Assembly (NCBI GenBank): GCA_026710945.1
Contig: JAPOQA010000021.1
Location: forward strand, 84,070 to 140,955
DNA: 56,886 nucleotides
Reading direction: 5' to 3'
Origin: Chloroflexota bacterium
GTDB taxonomy: Bacteria > Chloroflexota > UBA11872 > VXOZ01
Both the position numbers and the translations under genes were made by a program. The notes beneath the pieces are model-generated. The model saw nothing but the letters and a program-made list of their open reading frames with translations. It was not told the origin of the DNA and searched no databases. Numbering within the stretch: the stretch's first letter is position 1; each line of letters starts with the position of its first letter. Of the stretch, positions 1 to 9,307 are shown in pieces.

Positions 1-504
1 TTCTTTGGTGATGAGGTGCTGCATCTTGATTACATTTGGGTAAGGAACGTGCGGCGCGGGGCGGCTACCGGCTGCCACTTCGACTGGGTGTACATGGGAC
101 GCGGGACGCCGAAACTCATGACCGCGTGGATTCCGCAGGGTGCGGTGCCGCTGGCTGACGGTCCTCTGGCGATTCTGCAGGGCTCCCACAAATGGCATGA
201 GTTACAGAATACTTACGGCAAGATTGACGTGGACAAGGATAAGGATAAGAATCCCTATGGTGGCGGCTGGCTGACCAAGAACCCCAATCAGCCGCAACAG
301 CGGTACGGGGGGCGCTGGCTTACTACGGAATTCGAGCCGGGGGATTTACTCGTCTTCGGCATGTTTACGCTGCACTGCGCAATTGATAACGAAAGCCCGG
401 AGAACCGCATTCGCCTCTCCACCGACACCCGCTACCAACTCGCCAGCGAACCCGCCGACGAACGCTGGATCGGCGACGACCCCTTCGGCCACGGCATGAT
501 GTAA
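1..504 (+). CDS. Phytanoyl-CoA dioxygenase (PhyH) family protein, 3' part
   Basis: The reading frame is open from the first base (residues FFGDE precede the first possible GTG start at 16), so the gene begins upstream of the window and only about 167 C-terminal residues are present. PhyH enzymes are Fe(II)/2-oxoglutarate-dependent oxygenases that hydroxylate small organic substrates in the cytoplasm. The iron facial triad is visible: His and Asp in CHFDWVYM near the start, and a distal His in FTLHCAIDN. This is followed by an Arg in RIRLSTDTRYQ that in the family binds 2-oxoglutarate. The WIPQGAVPLADGPLAILQGSH stretch is typical of the family core. The substrate cannot be told from sequence. 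It is followed by about 140 bases without a gene. Confidence 0.85.
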   Translation, partial: FFGDEVLHLDYIWVRNVRRGAATGCHFDWVYMGRGTPKLMTAWIPQGAVPLADGPLAILQGSHKWHELQNTYGKIDVDKDKDKNPYGGGWLTKNPNQPQQRYGGRWLTTEFEPGDLLVFGMFTLHCAIDNESPENRIRLSTDTRYQLASEPADERWIGDDPFGHGMM

Positions 505-646
505 GGCAATCACCGGCAAGTCTTTTGTCTCGCCGCTCGGCTGCGCAAGAGAGACTTTCCTAGTATTGAATTGCCGCTAGGTTTTCGATCTTGCCTGTCC
601 ACCACCATGAAAAGGGACACCAAATTGGACTACCTGCCTAGATCCA

Positions 647-3600
647 TTAGGCGTCTGTATTCATCTTCTTCTTTTTCAACGTAGTCCTGATATTCTCCAC
701 TGTTTCAACTGCCTGAGAATTGTTAATACTTTCAAGCACAATGACGATAGAATCCAGACAGGTTAAGGTGTAATCAATCTTTATGTCTTCCCGTCCAGGG
801 TGTGACACTTCATGGCGAGCGTTAGCAATTCTCCACAAGTGGTCATTCCAGGTCCGAAGATCCCCCCTAGAGACATCGCGGAAAGCGTTCTCCCAATATC
901 GACCAATAAAATAACGAAAGTTCGAAATGTCAATCGCATCTTCCGCTGCTAGCCTTACATCCCTTCCCTCGTCGGTCAACCGCTTGAATGTTTCCTTCTG
1001 CCTCTCATGAAGTGGCGCTTCATCAATGCATTCTCTTACAGTTTTCCCCTTTAGTTTCTGTAGATGCCGGACGATGAAGGGTCTCATTGCATCTCGAAAT
1101 ATGCCTAGTGCAAAGTCTAAGTCGTCCCTGTTTGGCCGGTAGACCATTGCTCCTGCCGCGGTTGGTTGCACCTCTAGTTTCCTTGTTTTCTCAGAGGTGT
1201 TCGGCCTACCAGATGCTTTAGGCTGCTGCTTCTCTTCACTCTCAATGGTGTTTGGCTTGCTAGGTCCTTCCGGTTGCAGATCTTCTTTTATCGCTTTCTC
1301 ATAGGTGTTCGATCTGCTCGACTCTTTAGGCTGCGGCTCCTGCTTCTTTGTTTTCTCCGTTGTGTTCGGCCTGCTCGGTTCGTTTGGTTGCGGATCTTGC
1401 TCTATCGGTTTCTCCACGGAGATCAGCCTGCTCGGGACTCTTTGCCGTTGCTTTTCCTCTCTAATAATCGTTCGACCGTAGTAGCCAGAGGACGTCTTTT
1501 TGCTCCTTCTCTTTATGAAAGTGCGTCCTAAGAATATAGTGACTAGTAAGACTATTATCGAATAGAACCCATAGCCTGCTACAAATCCTCGGAAGCCGTG
1601 AAGTTCCTTGTAAGCAATCCATTGGTCATAGCCAAATTGGGACTCTATGAGGTTGGATTTTCCGAGATTGGTACGATCTTGAGTTGTCGGCTGAGGACCT
1701 TGGTAACCTGCAGGTCCAATCCCAAATGAGTATTCCGTAAGAGTCCTCGCCAAGTCAGGAACTAGGGTAGAGCTATAGTCCGGCCGGACGGATTGAGAAT
1801 CTTGCATCTGAATGTGTGCAATCCCGTGATGACGATAGGCAGTAGGTCTTGGGGTGGAGCGAAGCAATTGTATAGGTTGCTGCTGGGGCTCAACGTACTC
1901 CTGAATCCACGGGATCTTGTCCTTGATGAAGCCAACTACGAAGTCCTTAGCGGCTTGTAGGAAATTGCGGACAGAAAAATGTGAGCGCCCGCGATAATAT
2001 ATGGCCTCAATGTAGCCGGGGCTAAGTTCAATGGCCCGGTTATAGTCTGCGATGGCTCTACGATGCAGCCCCATCTCCGCGTAAGCGCGGGCGCGGCGAA
2101 AGTAGGCTACTGCGTTAAAGGGTTCAAGCGCAATTACACTCCCATAGTCACTTACAGCTCTTGAGTTTCTACCAAGCAGTGCATAGGAGCCGCCCCGATT
2201 GAAGAAAGCGGCGGCGTGATTGCCATCTAATTCGATCACTCTGCTGTAGTCCTCTATGGCTTGCGCATGCTCGCCGATTTCCGTATAGGCGAGTGCTCGG
2301 TTGAAGTATGAAGAAGCGTCCCCTGAATTAAACGCTATGGCCTTGCTATAGTCCGCAATGGCCCTGGAATGCAACCCAAGTCTCGCATAGGAGTAACCGC
2401 GACCAAAGTGGGCATCTGAGTTAGCCTGCTCACGCTCGATGACCTTGCTATAGTCATTTACAGCCTCAGCATGCCTTCCAAGCACCGAGTAAGAGTGCCC
2501 GCGACTGAGGTAGGCAGATGAGTTGTCAGGATCGAGAGTAATGGCATGGGTGTTGTTTCTTATCGCGTCCAAATGCTGGCCAAGAGCAGCTTGCGAGATA
2601 GCAAGGTTAAAGTAGGTTATGGCGTCCTCGGGATTAAAGTTCAAAGACTGGCTGTAGTCCGCGACAGCTCTTCTGTGATCGCCTAACTCAGCGTTGGTGA
2701 CACCTCGATAGGCATACGCGCCGGCATCATTCGGCTCCAACTTCAACGCCGCAGTTAAGTCGGATCGAGCCGCTGCAAAGTCTCCCAAGTTGCTGAAATG
2801 GAGACCTCTGTTGAAGTAAGCTGCGGCATTCTCCGGCTCCAGCAGAATAGCATTCTCAAGGTCCGAGATGGCTTTCTGATGCTGGCCTAGACTGGAGTAA
2901 GAAACACTTCGATTGAAGTAAACGGCGCTATACAGAGGGTTGGCCAGGAGTGCCAAATCATAGTCCTCGATTGCCCGAGTGTGGTCGTTGAGCGCTGCAT
3001 AGGAATACCCACGATAGGCAAAGGCTGCGGCATTGCTGGGATCGTGAGCTAGAACACTATTGAAATCGGCGATCGCTGATTCGTAATCTCTTTGGCTTGC
3101 GTAGGCAAGCCCACGTTCAAGGTAAGCTGCTTCGTCATTGGGGCGATGTGAGAGGAGAGTAGTGTAAGCGCGAATGGCCGAATCAAACTCTCCTAGGGCA
3201 GAGTGTGAGACTGCTCGATTGAAGTAGGCGGTGAAATTCTCAGGATCGAGCTTAGACGCCTTCTCAAAGTCCGCAATCGCGGCTTGGTGTTCTCCTAGCG
3301 CGCCGTAAGCATAGCCTCGATTAAAATAGCCGGCCGCATGGCTGGGGTTAGATTTGATGAATTGAGTTAAGTCGGGGACAGCATTGCGGTGATTACCAAC
3401 GGCGAGGTAGGAAAGCGCTCGGTTGTATCGGACAACAGCGTCCTGTGGGTTCTTCGAGAGTGCCTGATCAAAGTCGGCAATCGCACTCTGTTGGCTTCCC
3501 AATTCCGCGAAAGTAATGCCCCTCAAGGTGAAGGGACTGGGATCATCTGGATTTAGTTCAATTGCTTTGTTGAAGCTATCGAGAGCCAGGTCAAGCTCAT

Positions 3601-4321
3601 GAAGCATAAAGTGGATGTATCCACGCCAAAGGTACGCCTCTGAGTTTCCTGGCGTAAGTGCGATTGCTTGGTCCAAGTCTGCAATGGCTTTTTCGTATTC
3701 GCCAATTGCAGAGTATGAGGCTCCTCGGTGAACATACGCTGCAGAATTTTGAGGGTTGAGTTGGATTGACTTGGTTGAGTCAGCGATCGCTCCTTGATGA
3801 TCTTGAGATGCCGCACGGGAAATTCCGCGGCCGAGGTAGGCGGCGGCATGTGTTTCATCATTCTCGATGGCCGACGTGAAGTCGTTCTTGGCTTTGCCGA
3901 ACTCCTCCAGGGCGCTGTATGAGACGCCCCTCAAGAAGTAAGCATTTGAATAATGCGGGTTTGAATAAATGGCCCTCGTGTAGTCCGCTAGAGCCTTTGC
4001 GTGTTGACCCGAAGCCGCGTACGAAACGCCGCGGGCGTAAGAGGTTGTAGGGTCTTGAGGGTCAAGCCGTATGGCCTCACTGAATGCTGAAGCCGAATCG
4101 TTGAACTTACCCGCGAGGAGTGATTCGACACCGGAGTTATACTGTCTTTCGGCCTCAGTGAAACCACAGCTTGGTAGGAGAAGCGTGAGCAGGCCACAGA
4201 CTAGGAAGGCAAGGTTGAAGCGCCCTGATCGAAGTAAAGGAATCCATCGAGGCGCAATTTGCCAAGAGAATAGAGGAAAAGCCAGAGCAGATGCGTAGAT
4301 CGAAGGGTCTTTGCACACCAT
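647..4321 (-). CDS. Membrane-anchored 22-TPR protein with C-terminal HEPN-like domain
   Basis: The frame stays open to 4405, but that part lies inside the tRNA-Arg gene, so the ATG at 4321 is preferred (1224 residues). Numbered from it: a hydrophobic segment ending LLLPSCG (lipobox-like, Cys about 52), then 22 uninterrupted 34-residue tetratricopeptide repeats (about 57-804) of the YFNRGxSYxxLGxHxxAIxDY type. After a spacer comes one membrane helix (IIVLLVTIFLG, about 917-940), a charged Pro/Lys/Glu linker of about four degenerate repeats, and a helical C-terminal domain (about 1097-1215). That domain contains RHEVSH, the R-x4-H pattern of HEPN ribonucleases, and resembles Swt1-type HEPN domains. 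If the N-terminus is exported, the TPRs are outside and the HEPN domain is cytoplasmic. The ligand is unknown. The TPR and HEPN calls are from visible motifs; the topology is inferred. Confidence 0.8.
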   Translation of the reverse strand: MVCKDPSIYASALAFPLFSWQIAPRWIPLLRSGRFNLAFLVCGLLTLLLPSCGFTEAERQYNSGVESLLAGKFNDSASAFSEAIRLDPQDPTTSYARGVSYAASGQHAKALADYTRAIYSNPHYSNAYFLRGVSYSALEEFGKAKNDFTSAIENDETHAAAYLGRGISRAASQDHQGAIADSTKSIQLNPQNSAAYVHRGASYSAIGEYEKAIADLDQAIALTPGNSEAYLWRGYIHFMLHELDLALDSFNKAIELNPDDPSPFTLRGITFAELGSQQSAIADFDQALSKNPQDAVVRYNRALSYLAVGNHRNAVPDLTQFIKSNPSHAAGYFNRGYAYGALGEHQAAIADFEKASKLDPENFTAYFNRAVSHSALGEFDSAIRAYTTLLSHRPNDEAAYLERGLAYASQRDYESAIADFNSVLAHDPSNAAAFAYRGYSYAALNDHTRAIEDYDLALLANPLYSAVYFNRSVSYSSLGQHQKAISDLENAILLEPENAAAYFNRGLHFSNLGDFAAARSDLTAALKLEPNDAGAYAYRGVTNAELGDHRRAVADYSQSLNFNPEDAITYFNLAISQAALGQHLDAIRNNTHAITLDPDNSSAYLSRGHSYSVLGRHAEAVNDYSKVIEREQANSDAHFGRGYSYARLGLHSRAIADYSKAIAFNSGDASSYFNRALAYTEIGEHAQAIEDYSRVIELDGNHAAAFFNRGGSYALLGRNSRAVSDYGSVIALEPFNAVAYFRRARAYAEMGLHRRAIADYNRAIELSPGYIEAIYYRGRSHFSVRNFLQAAKDFVVGFIKDKIPWIQEYVEPQQQPIQLLRSTPRPTAYRHHGIAHIQMQDSQSVRPDYSSTLVPDLARTLTEYSFGIGPAGYQGPQPTTQDRTNLGKSNLIESQFGYDQWIAYKELHGFRGFVAGYGFYSIIVLLVTIFLGRTFIKRRSKKTSSGYYGRTIIREEKQRQRVPSRLISVEKPIEQDPQPNEPSRPNTTEKTKKQEPQPKESSRSNTYEKAIKEDLQPEGPSKPNTIESEEKQQPKASGRPNTSEKTRKLEVQPTAAGAMVYRPNRDDLDFALGIFRDAMRPFIVRHLQKLKGKTVRECIDEAPLHERQKETFKRLTDEGRDVRLAAEDAIDISNFRYFIGRYWENAFRDVSRGDLRTWNDHLWRIANARHEVSHPGREDIKIDYTLTCLDSIVIVLESINNSQAVETVENIRTTLKKKKMNTDA

Positions 4322-4360
4322 TGTGCTTATCCGCACTATGCAGTACTGCGTGGCTCGACT

Positions 4361-4436
4361 TGGTACCCCGTGAGCGACTCGAACGCTCGACCCCTGGCTC
4401 CGCAAGCCAGTGCTCTATCCACTGAGCTAACGGGGC
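4361..4436 (-). tRNA. tRNA-Arg (anticodon GCG)
   Basis: On the minus strand a full cloverleaf folds. The acceptor stem is GCCCCGT/ACGGGGT with one G-T end pair. The D arm contains AGTGGAT, the anticodon stem CTGGC/GCCAG has loop TTGCGGA (anticodon GCG, reading CGC), and the T arm is GAGCG-TTCGAGT-CGCTC. Discriminator A is followed directly by an encoded CCA (4361-4363). The gene overlaps the longest possible frame of the downstream TPR gene, which argues for a later start there. Confidence 0.93.
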
Positions 4437-4589
4437 ATGCTATGTGCTGTCTCTAGTATAGCACTCCGCGTGGGAATGTTGAGAGCCGTCAGGCGGGTCT
4501 GACCGGATGTTCCACGAGCACCGCTTGATTTGCCGGCTATTCCAATTCGTTAGGTGGTACGTTGCGTCGCGTATCCCTCAACAAAGGCT

Positions 4590-4616
4590 GGATTCCGGCT
4601 TGCGCCGGAATGACGG
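4590..4616. repeat. Dispersed palindrome, GATTCCGG/CCGGAATGACGG type
   Basis: The palindrome TTCCGGC-TTGC-GCCGGAA is followed by TGACGG. Related copies lie at 41139-41163 and 47846-47873, with more diverged ones at 39861-39908 and 46244-46271. It sits between the tRNA-Arg gene and the hflC terminator. No coding role; the small frame running through it is not considered a gene. Confidence 0.7.
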
Positions 4617-4655
4617 TTGTCTCCTGTGGCGACACCTAGGTACGTTGGCATAAGA

Positions 4656-4689
4656 AGAGGGCTGCCGGTCCCATGATCGGCAGCCCTCT
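4656..4689 (-). terminator. Rho-independent terminator of hflKC
   Basis: A perfect 12-bp stem, AGAGGGCTGCCG (4656-4667) with CGGCAGCCCTCT (4678-4689), has a 10-nt loop. On the minus strand it is followed by TCTTAT. It lies 33 bases beyond the hflC stop codon. Confidence 0.75.
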
Positions 4690-4721
4690 CGTCGTCAACT
4701 CTGTAGTAACTCTCGTGCCCG

Positions 4722-5639
4722 TTACTCGTCTTCTTCAAGCGCTGGGCTCAGCACCGGCGGCGCCGTTCCCACGTCTCGCTGCGGTGAAGGATCGACGAGA
4801 TACTTGAAGAATTCGCTGTCCGGCGAAATCACAAGGATGTCGCCTTCCTGCAACACCTTGACGTAGGCTTCAAGTCGGCGTCGGAAGGCGAAGAATTCAG
4901 GGTCTTGGTTGAGGGCATTGGCGTAGATGGCGATAGCTTCAGCGTCGCCTTCACCCCGTAATTGCGCCGCTTCTTCTTCGGCTTCCGCGACGATTATGAT
5001 GCGCTCGCGGTCTGCCGAAGCCATGATTTCAGCGCCTTGCTCCTCACCCTCGGCGCGGTAGCGGTTGGCTTCCCGCGTGCGCTCGGCCTTCATACGCTCG
5101 AAGACACTATCCTCGACTTCCTCGGGCAGGTCGGCGCGCTTGAAGCGCACGTCAATCACCTGGATGCCAAAGTCAAGGGCGCGCTCACGGCTGGCAATCG
5201 TGACGGCCTCCATGATATTCTCGCGCTCGCCGGCGATCATCACGTCGAAGTTAAATGTCGCCAGCGTGCGTCGCAGCTCTGAGAACACCACGTCGTCCAA
5301 GCGTGCCCGGGCACCGTTCTCATTCTGTACGCTAATAAAAAACGTGAGCGGATCAACGATGCGCCAGCGTGTAACGTGGTCCACACGCACACGCTTCTTG
5401 TCAAGAGTCAAATACTCCTGTGGTTCAGCGTCACTGGAGAGCAAGCGTCGATCGAAGTACACAGCATCCTGGACAAAGGGCAGCTTGAAGTACAGCCCCG
5501 GGTCCCTGGCTGTGTACTGATATTCGCCAAGTTGCAGGATGATGGCTTGATTGGTCTCGGTGACGACAAACGTCACCTGCGAGAATACGAACAAGGCCAG
5601 TGCCCCGAGGGCAACTATTACAGTTAGCGTGCGTCCCAT
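4722..5639 (-). CDS. hflC: HflC, SPFH/Band-7 membrane protein
   Basis: 305 residues with one N-terminal membrane helix (TLTVIVALGALALFVFSQV) and then a Band-7 domain. The domain opens VVTETNQAIILQLGEY and continues through DPGLYFKLPFVQDAVYFDRR, typical of HflC. A coiled-coil Glu/Arg/Ala-rich stretch follows (ERTREANRYRAEGEEQGAEI, then GDAEAIAIYA). In characterised bacteria HflC forms with HflK a large membrane complex that encloses and modulates the FtsH protease. The gene starts 12 bases after hflK with a GGGAGG ribosome site, so the two form an operon closed by the terminator at 4656-4689. FtsH is not in the window. The C-terminus is short and acidic. Confidence 0.93.
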   Translation of the reverse strand: MGRTLTVIVALGALALFVFSQVTFVVTETNQAIILQLGEYQYTARDPGLYFKLPFVQDAVYFDRRLLSSDAEPQEYLTLDKKRVRVDHVTRWRIVDPLTFFISVQNENGARARLDDVVFSELRRTLATFNFDVMIAGERENIMEAVTIASRERALDFGIQVIDVRFKRADLPEEVEDSVFERMKAERTREANRYRAEGEEQGAEIMASADRERIIIVAEAEEEAAQLRGEGDAEAIAIYANALNQDPEFFAFRRRLEAYVKVLQEGDILVISPDSEFFKYLVDPSPQRDVGTAPPVLSPALEEDE

Positions 5640-5651
5640 GCGGCACCTCCC

Positions 5652-6689
5652 TTATTGGCTAATACTTGATGGTTGTGTTCCAGATTGTAAACCCCGGAGC
5701 GGGAGGAAAGGCAGGACACCGCTATCGGACTGCGAAATCAGCACTTTCTCCACGTTGGCCATAGCTTGCTCGACCGCCTCGATGTACATGCGCTCACGAG
5801 TTACTTCGGGAGCAAGGCGGTATTCTGCGAGAATCGAGAGGAAGCGCTCGCTCTCACCGCGTGCGCTGCGCACACGTTCTTCCTGGTAAGCCAGGGCTTG
5901 CTGCAGAATGCGTTCCGCTTCACCCCGTGCCCGCGGCACCACATCCTCGCGGTAGGCCTGGGCTTCATTTACCTTGCGCTCACGGTCCTCACGCGCACGC
6001 ACTACCTCGTGGAAGGCATCCCGCACTTGATCGGGCGCGTCTGCCACTTGCAGGCGTACGTCGGTGATCAGGATGCCCGCATCGTATTCGTCGATGAGTT
6101 CCTGGAGATATGCGCGCGTATTCTCTTGAACTTCGGCGCGGCGTTCGGTAATCACGCCGTCAATCGGCATCTTGCCTACGGCGCTACGCAGGGCTACTTC
6201 CGTAGTGGTGTGCAGTACGGCCTCCGGATTGTTCACGTTGAATACGAACGCCGCAGCGTCTTTCACGCGGTACTGTACGAGCAGTCCGACCTCGACGATG
6301 TTCTCGTCAGCCGTAAGCATGAGCGCTTCCTCGAGGATGCGCCGCGCCTCTTGACCTTCGACGTTGCGGAAGCCGATTTCGGCACGGCGCACGTTCGCAA
6401 TATCGACGATCACCACGTTCTGAATCGGCCAGGGCAGGTGATAGTTCACGCCAGGCGAAGAAGTATTCACGTGCCGGCCGAATTGGAGCACGACGCCCTG
6501 TTCGGCGGGGTCCACGATGTACACGCCCGACCCTACCCAGAGCACCACCGCGACGATAACGCCGAGAAAAATGAAACGCTGTAACCGTCGGGCCCGTTCT
6601 CGGGTTTGACGGAGCATTTCTCCGAAATCTTCATTGTCTTCATCATCCGGCGGCCCGCCCTGCGGGCCGCCGCGATCATAGACTGACAT
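5652..6689 (-). CDS. hflK: HflK, SPFH/Band-7 membrane protein
   Basis: 345 residues. A Gly/Pro/Asp-rich cytoplasmic N-terminus precedes a single membrane helix (FIFLGVIVAVVLWVGSGVYIV), then a Band-7 domain from DPAEQGVVLQFGRHVNTSSPG and HLPWPIQNVVIVD. The stretch TADENIVEVGLLVQYRV is a hallmark of HflK. The second half is a coiled coil (REDRERKVNEAQAYREDVVP). It partners HflC in the FtsH-regulating complex at the cytoplasmic membrane. The start is fixed by AAGGAGG eight bases before the ATG. It is the first gene of the hflKC operon and diverges from the ferritin gene. Confidence 0.93.
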   Translation of the reverse strand: MSVYDRGGPQGGPPDDEDNEDFGEMLRQTRERARRLQRFIFLGVIVAVVLWVGSGVYIVDPAEQGVVLQFGRHVNTSSPGVNYHLPWPIQNVVIVDIANVRRAEIGFRNVEGQEARRILEEALMLTADENIVEVGLLVQYRVKDAAAFVFNVNNPEAVLHTTTEVALRSAVGKMPIDGVITERRAEVQENTRAYLQELIDEYDAGILITDVRLQVADAPDQVRDAFHEVVRAREDRERKVNEAQAYREDVVPRARGEAERILQQALAYQEERVRSARGESERFLSILAEYRLAPEVTRERMYIEAVEQAMANVEKVLISQSDSGVLPFLPLRGLQSGTQPSSISQ

Positions 6690-7187
6690 GCCTCTGCCTC
6701 CTTGTGGCCTGCCTTGCGTCTTTGCTTTCTTGCCGGTGTCGCCTGCGCAAGCGGCAACAGTCCGGACGATTCATTACATCTCTGTCTACTACTACCGTAC
6801 CATTCTTGGCCCTGTTTGTAGAGTGCCAGCCCCTCCGTTCCCGACACGTGGCAGCAGGGCGAAGCGGGGAGCACGGAGATTGGTCAATTCGTAAGCTATA
6901 TATACTTAGCTAAGTTTCTGGAATTCAAGGTTCTAAAAGTTGCCGCGACTGAGATACCGAGATCTGGATTCTCTTTGCTACAGAACTTGCCGGACTCGGT
7001 AGTTTTCTCCAATTGCGGTGGATTCTCCCAAGTGCGGCAGGAGACAGGAGTCCGCTAGAATTGCCTTCAGCTCGCACGGTCACGTGTATTTCCATTGGGA
7101 TGATGTTGTCGGTTAGTTCTCAAGTATAATGAGATGGAACGGTTACCAATTTGGGGGCATTCCCGCAGATTAGAAGGGGATCTGACG
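6690..7187. other. Divergent intergenic region hflK / ferritin
   Basis: About 500 bases between two divergently transcribed genes. A TATAAT at 7125-7130 may be the -10 box of the ferritin gene, but no matching -35 box lies at a normal distance. No Fur-box-like palindrome, RNA gene or coding frame was recognised. Confidence 0.4.
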
Positions 7188-7709
7188 ATGATTTCGGAGA
7201 AGATCGAAGCAGCGTACAACAAGCAGATTACAGCCGAACTCTACGCCTCGAATCTTTATTTGGCAATGGGAGCATACTTTGATTCGTTAGCCTTTCGCGG
7301 CTTTGGACACTGGCTGCGTTTGCAGAGCGATGAGGAGCGTCAGCATGCGCTGCGCATCATAGGTATTGTCGTGGATCGGGGTGGCGCTGTAGAGATTCAG
7401 GACATTGAAGCGCCCGGCTCATTCGAGTCCCCTTTGGCGGTGTTTGAGCAGGTTTTGGCGCAAGAACAGAAGGTTACGCGCATGTTTCACGGTCTCTCAG
7501 ACCTGGCCGAAAAAGAGAGCGACCACACGACGCTCGTAGAACTCGAGTGGTTCCTCCTCGAACAAGTGGAAGAAGAGCGCGTTTCCCGCGACCTTCTGAA
7601 GAAAGTCAGGCTCCTTCAAGATTCGCCAAGCGGCATGTTCGAACTCGACCGCGACCTTGCAGGACGCACGGCAGAAGAAGGTCAGCCGGAAGAGAACCCA
7701 CAAGAATAG
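7188..7709 (+). CDS. Non-haem ferritin
   Basis: An ATG further upstream (7134) is open, but the start at 7188 follows an AAGGGGA ribosome site and gives the family's normal N-terminus (MISEKIEAAYNKQITAEL). The 173-residue protein is a four-helix ferritin that oxidises and stores iron in a cytoplasmic 24-mer. Visible ferroxidase ligands are Glu17 (AEL), Glu50 and His53 (DEERQH), Glu93 (QEQ) and Gln126 (LEQVEEE). No haem-binding bacterioferritin Met is apparent. The C-terminal tail from about residue 145 is polar. Monocistronic; it is followed by a tRNA gene on the opposite strand. Confidence 0.93.
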   Translation: MISEKIEAAYNKQITAELYASNLYLAMGAYFDSLAFRGFGHWLRLQSDEERQHALRIIGIVVDRGGAVEIQDIEAPGSFESPLAVFEQVLAQEQKVTRMFHGLSDLAEKESDHTTLVELEWFLLEQVEEERVSRDLLKKVRLLQDSPSGMFELDRDLAGRTAEEGQPEENPQE

Positions 7710-7754
7710 CCTCGTTGCCTGAGCGACATTGGGTCGCGCGAATTAATTCAGATT

Positions 7755-7829
7755 TGGAGCGGGCAATGGGATTCGAACCCACGGTCTCAACCTTGGGAAG
7801 GTCGCGTGTTGCCACTACACCATGCCCGC
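7755..7829 (-). tRNA. tRNA-Gly (anticodon CCC)
   Basis: Minus-strand cloverleaf: acceptor GCGGGCA/TGCCCGC, D arm GTGT-AGTGGCAA-CAC, and anticodon stem CGACC/GGTTG with loop TTCCCAA (anticodon CCC). The T arm is GTGGG-TTCGAAT-CCCAT, discriminator T, with CCA encoded at 7755-7757. Confidence 0.93.
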
Positions 7830-8026
7830 GCGAGTGCATGCTGCCGTCTACTGTAGGTAAATCCTGTAGCTCAGTCAAGCTTATCCATTCCTGTGCAAGC
7901 TCATTTTCATCGTCGCCCTTCAAGTGTCTGCGTCTCAATGACCACGGAAGAAAACAGGAGATGGGAGACACAGACTCATGAGAATCGGGTTTCTCGGCAA
8001 GGATTAGTACAATTGGAGAGAGTTGC

Positions 8027-8773
8027 ATGTCTGACTTGCTCGCCGGACGCCGTGTGCTCATTACAGGAGGCGGGCGCGGCATCGGCCGCTCTATTGCGCT
8101 CGCCTGTGCCAATGAAGGAGCGCAGGTGGCAATTACTGCCCGTTCTGAAGACCAGCTAACTGCTGTAGCCAAGGAGATACACGCGGCCGGCGGTGTTGCC
8201 GTGTCCTATGTGTGCGATGTTGGGGACACGAGTCAAGTTGAACGCATGGTGCACGAAGCGACGGCGGCATTAGGCGGCATCGACATCTTGGTCAACAATG
8301 CTGGAGGCGGCACCGAGAACGCTCCGGTTGCCGCAAGCACGCCGGACCTCTGGGTCGAATGCATTTCCGCAAATTTGGTGGGCACGTACGCTTGTACGCG
8401 CTTTGTCTTGCCGGGAATGATTGCGGGCGGCGGCGGCAAGATCATCAATATCGGTTCCGGCATGGGTCACGAGGCGCGTGCCGGGAGCTCCTCATACAAT
8501 ACGGCCAAGGCAGCGGTGTGGATGTTCACGAAGTGCCTCTCCATGGAGGTGTGGGAACACGGCATAGACGTAAACGAAATTGTGCCCGGGCCTGTGCTTA
8601 CGCCCCTTACGGCCGACAGATTCACTTTGGACGGGCCGCCACCTTTCGCGCCGAGCGAGCGCGTAAAGCTGCCCGAGGAAGTGGCGGATCTCACCGTATG
8701 GCTGGCCTCTCAGCCGCCGGGCGGGCCCACCGGACAGAGCTTCAGTCTTGCTCGCCGCCCGCCCGGCAGTTGA
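8027..8773 (+). CDS. SDR-family NAD(P)-dependent oxidoreductase
   Basis: 248 residues, classical short-chain dehydrogenase/reductase length. The Rossmann motif TGGGRGIG is at 13-20, the adenine-site DV in VCDVGD, NNAG at 90-93, and the catalytic Ser144, Tyr157 and Lys161 (YNTAK). The PGPVLTPL segment after the active site and the TGQSFSLARRP end are typical of the 3-oxoacyl-ACP reductase-like branch. The substrate is unknown. The Arg at position 39 (TARS) hints at an NADP preference, but this is an inference. The start has a GGAGAG site eight bases upstream. Monocistronic. Confidence 0.9.
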   Translation: MSDLLAGRRVLITGGGRGIGRSIALACANEGAQVAITARSEDQLTAVAKEIHAAGGVAVSYVCDVGDTSQVERMVHEATAALGGIDILVNNAGGGTENAPVAASTPDLWVECISANLVGTYACTRFVLPGMIAGGGGKIINIGSGMGHEARAGSSSYNTAKAAVWMFTKCLSMEVWEHGIDVNEIVPGPVLTPLTADRFTLDGPPPFAPSERVKLPEEVADLTVWLASQPPGGPTGQSFSLARRPPGS

Positions 8774-9307
8774 TCAAAGACCCTCAAGCCTCTTGGATAC
8801 CTCAAGACTGCGCACCACCGACCCCGCAGGCGCCAGCATATTTCCTTCAATTTGATCGAAGCAGGAAGTGCCGGTTGCGTCGCCCCTATCGTCGAATAAA
8901 CTCGTCCCATTGGACAGTTCTTTCCGGTGCTTGGTTGCATAGAGAGAGTCGCGCATGCTGACTGTGTCTCGGAGCTGCAATGCGCGAGCGCCACTTCTAA
9001 CAGGAAGATGCCGTAGTAGGGCGTGGCGCAGGAGATAATGAGGTCGCAGATTGCCTCATCTTGCACTGTTTCGAGTTTCGGTTCTGCACCAATCTCGGGA
9101 GCGATGAAATGAGTGGGTTTTCTGCACCTCATGGGACCGATGATTCGCTACGGCGTCCGTGGTTGCCCCACAACCAGGTAGACTCACCATTTGCAGCGCG
9201 GCCTACCTCTCGGTGCTGCTGGTGGACTTAGAGGATGACCTAGAGACTAGACGGTTCCTGCATATTGCGAGTGCTTGGGTTCTGAGTGGCTATTCCCAAG
9301 TCAAGGC
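8774..9307. other. Intergenic region without recognised gene
   Basis: 534 bases between the SDR gene and the 3' end of the fusion helicase. A 140-codon minus-strand frame (8710-9132) runs through it but overlaps the SDR gene and resembles no known family. No terminator or RNA gene is evident. Confidence 0.4.

Noticed and set aside
4550-4738. A 62-codon frame over the hflC terminator.
   Set aside because: It runs through a dispersed palindrome and the terminator hairpin; not a gene.
8710-9132. A 140-codon minus-strand frame after the SDR gene.
   Set aside because: It overlaps the SDR gene, has no ribosome site and resembles no family.
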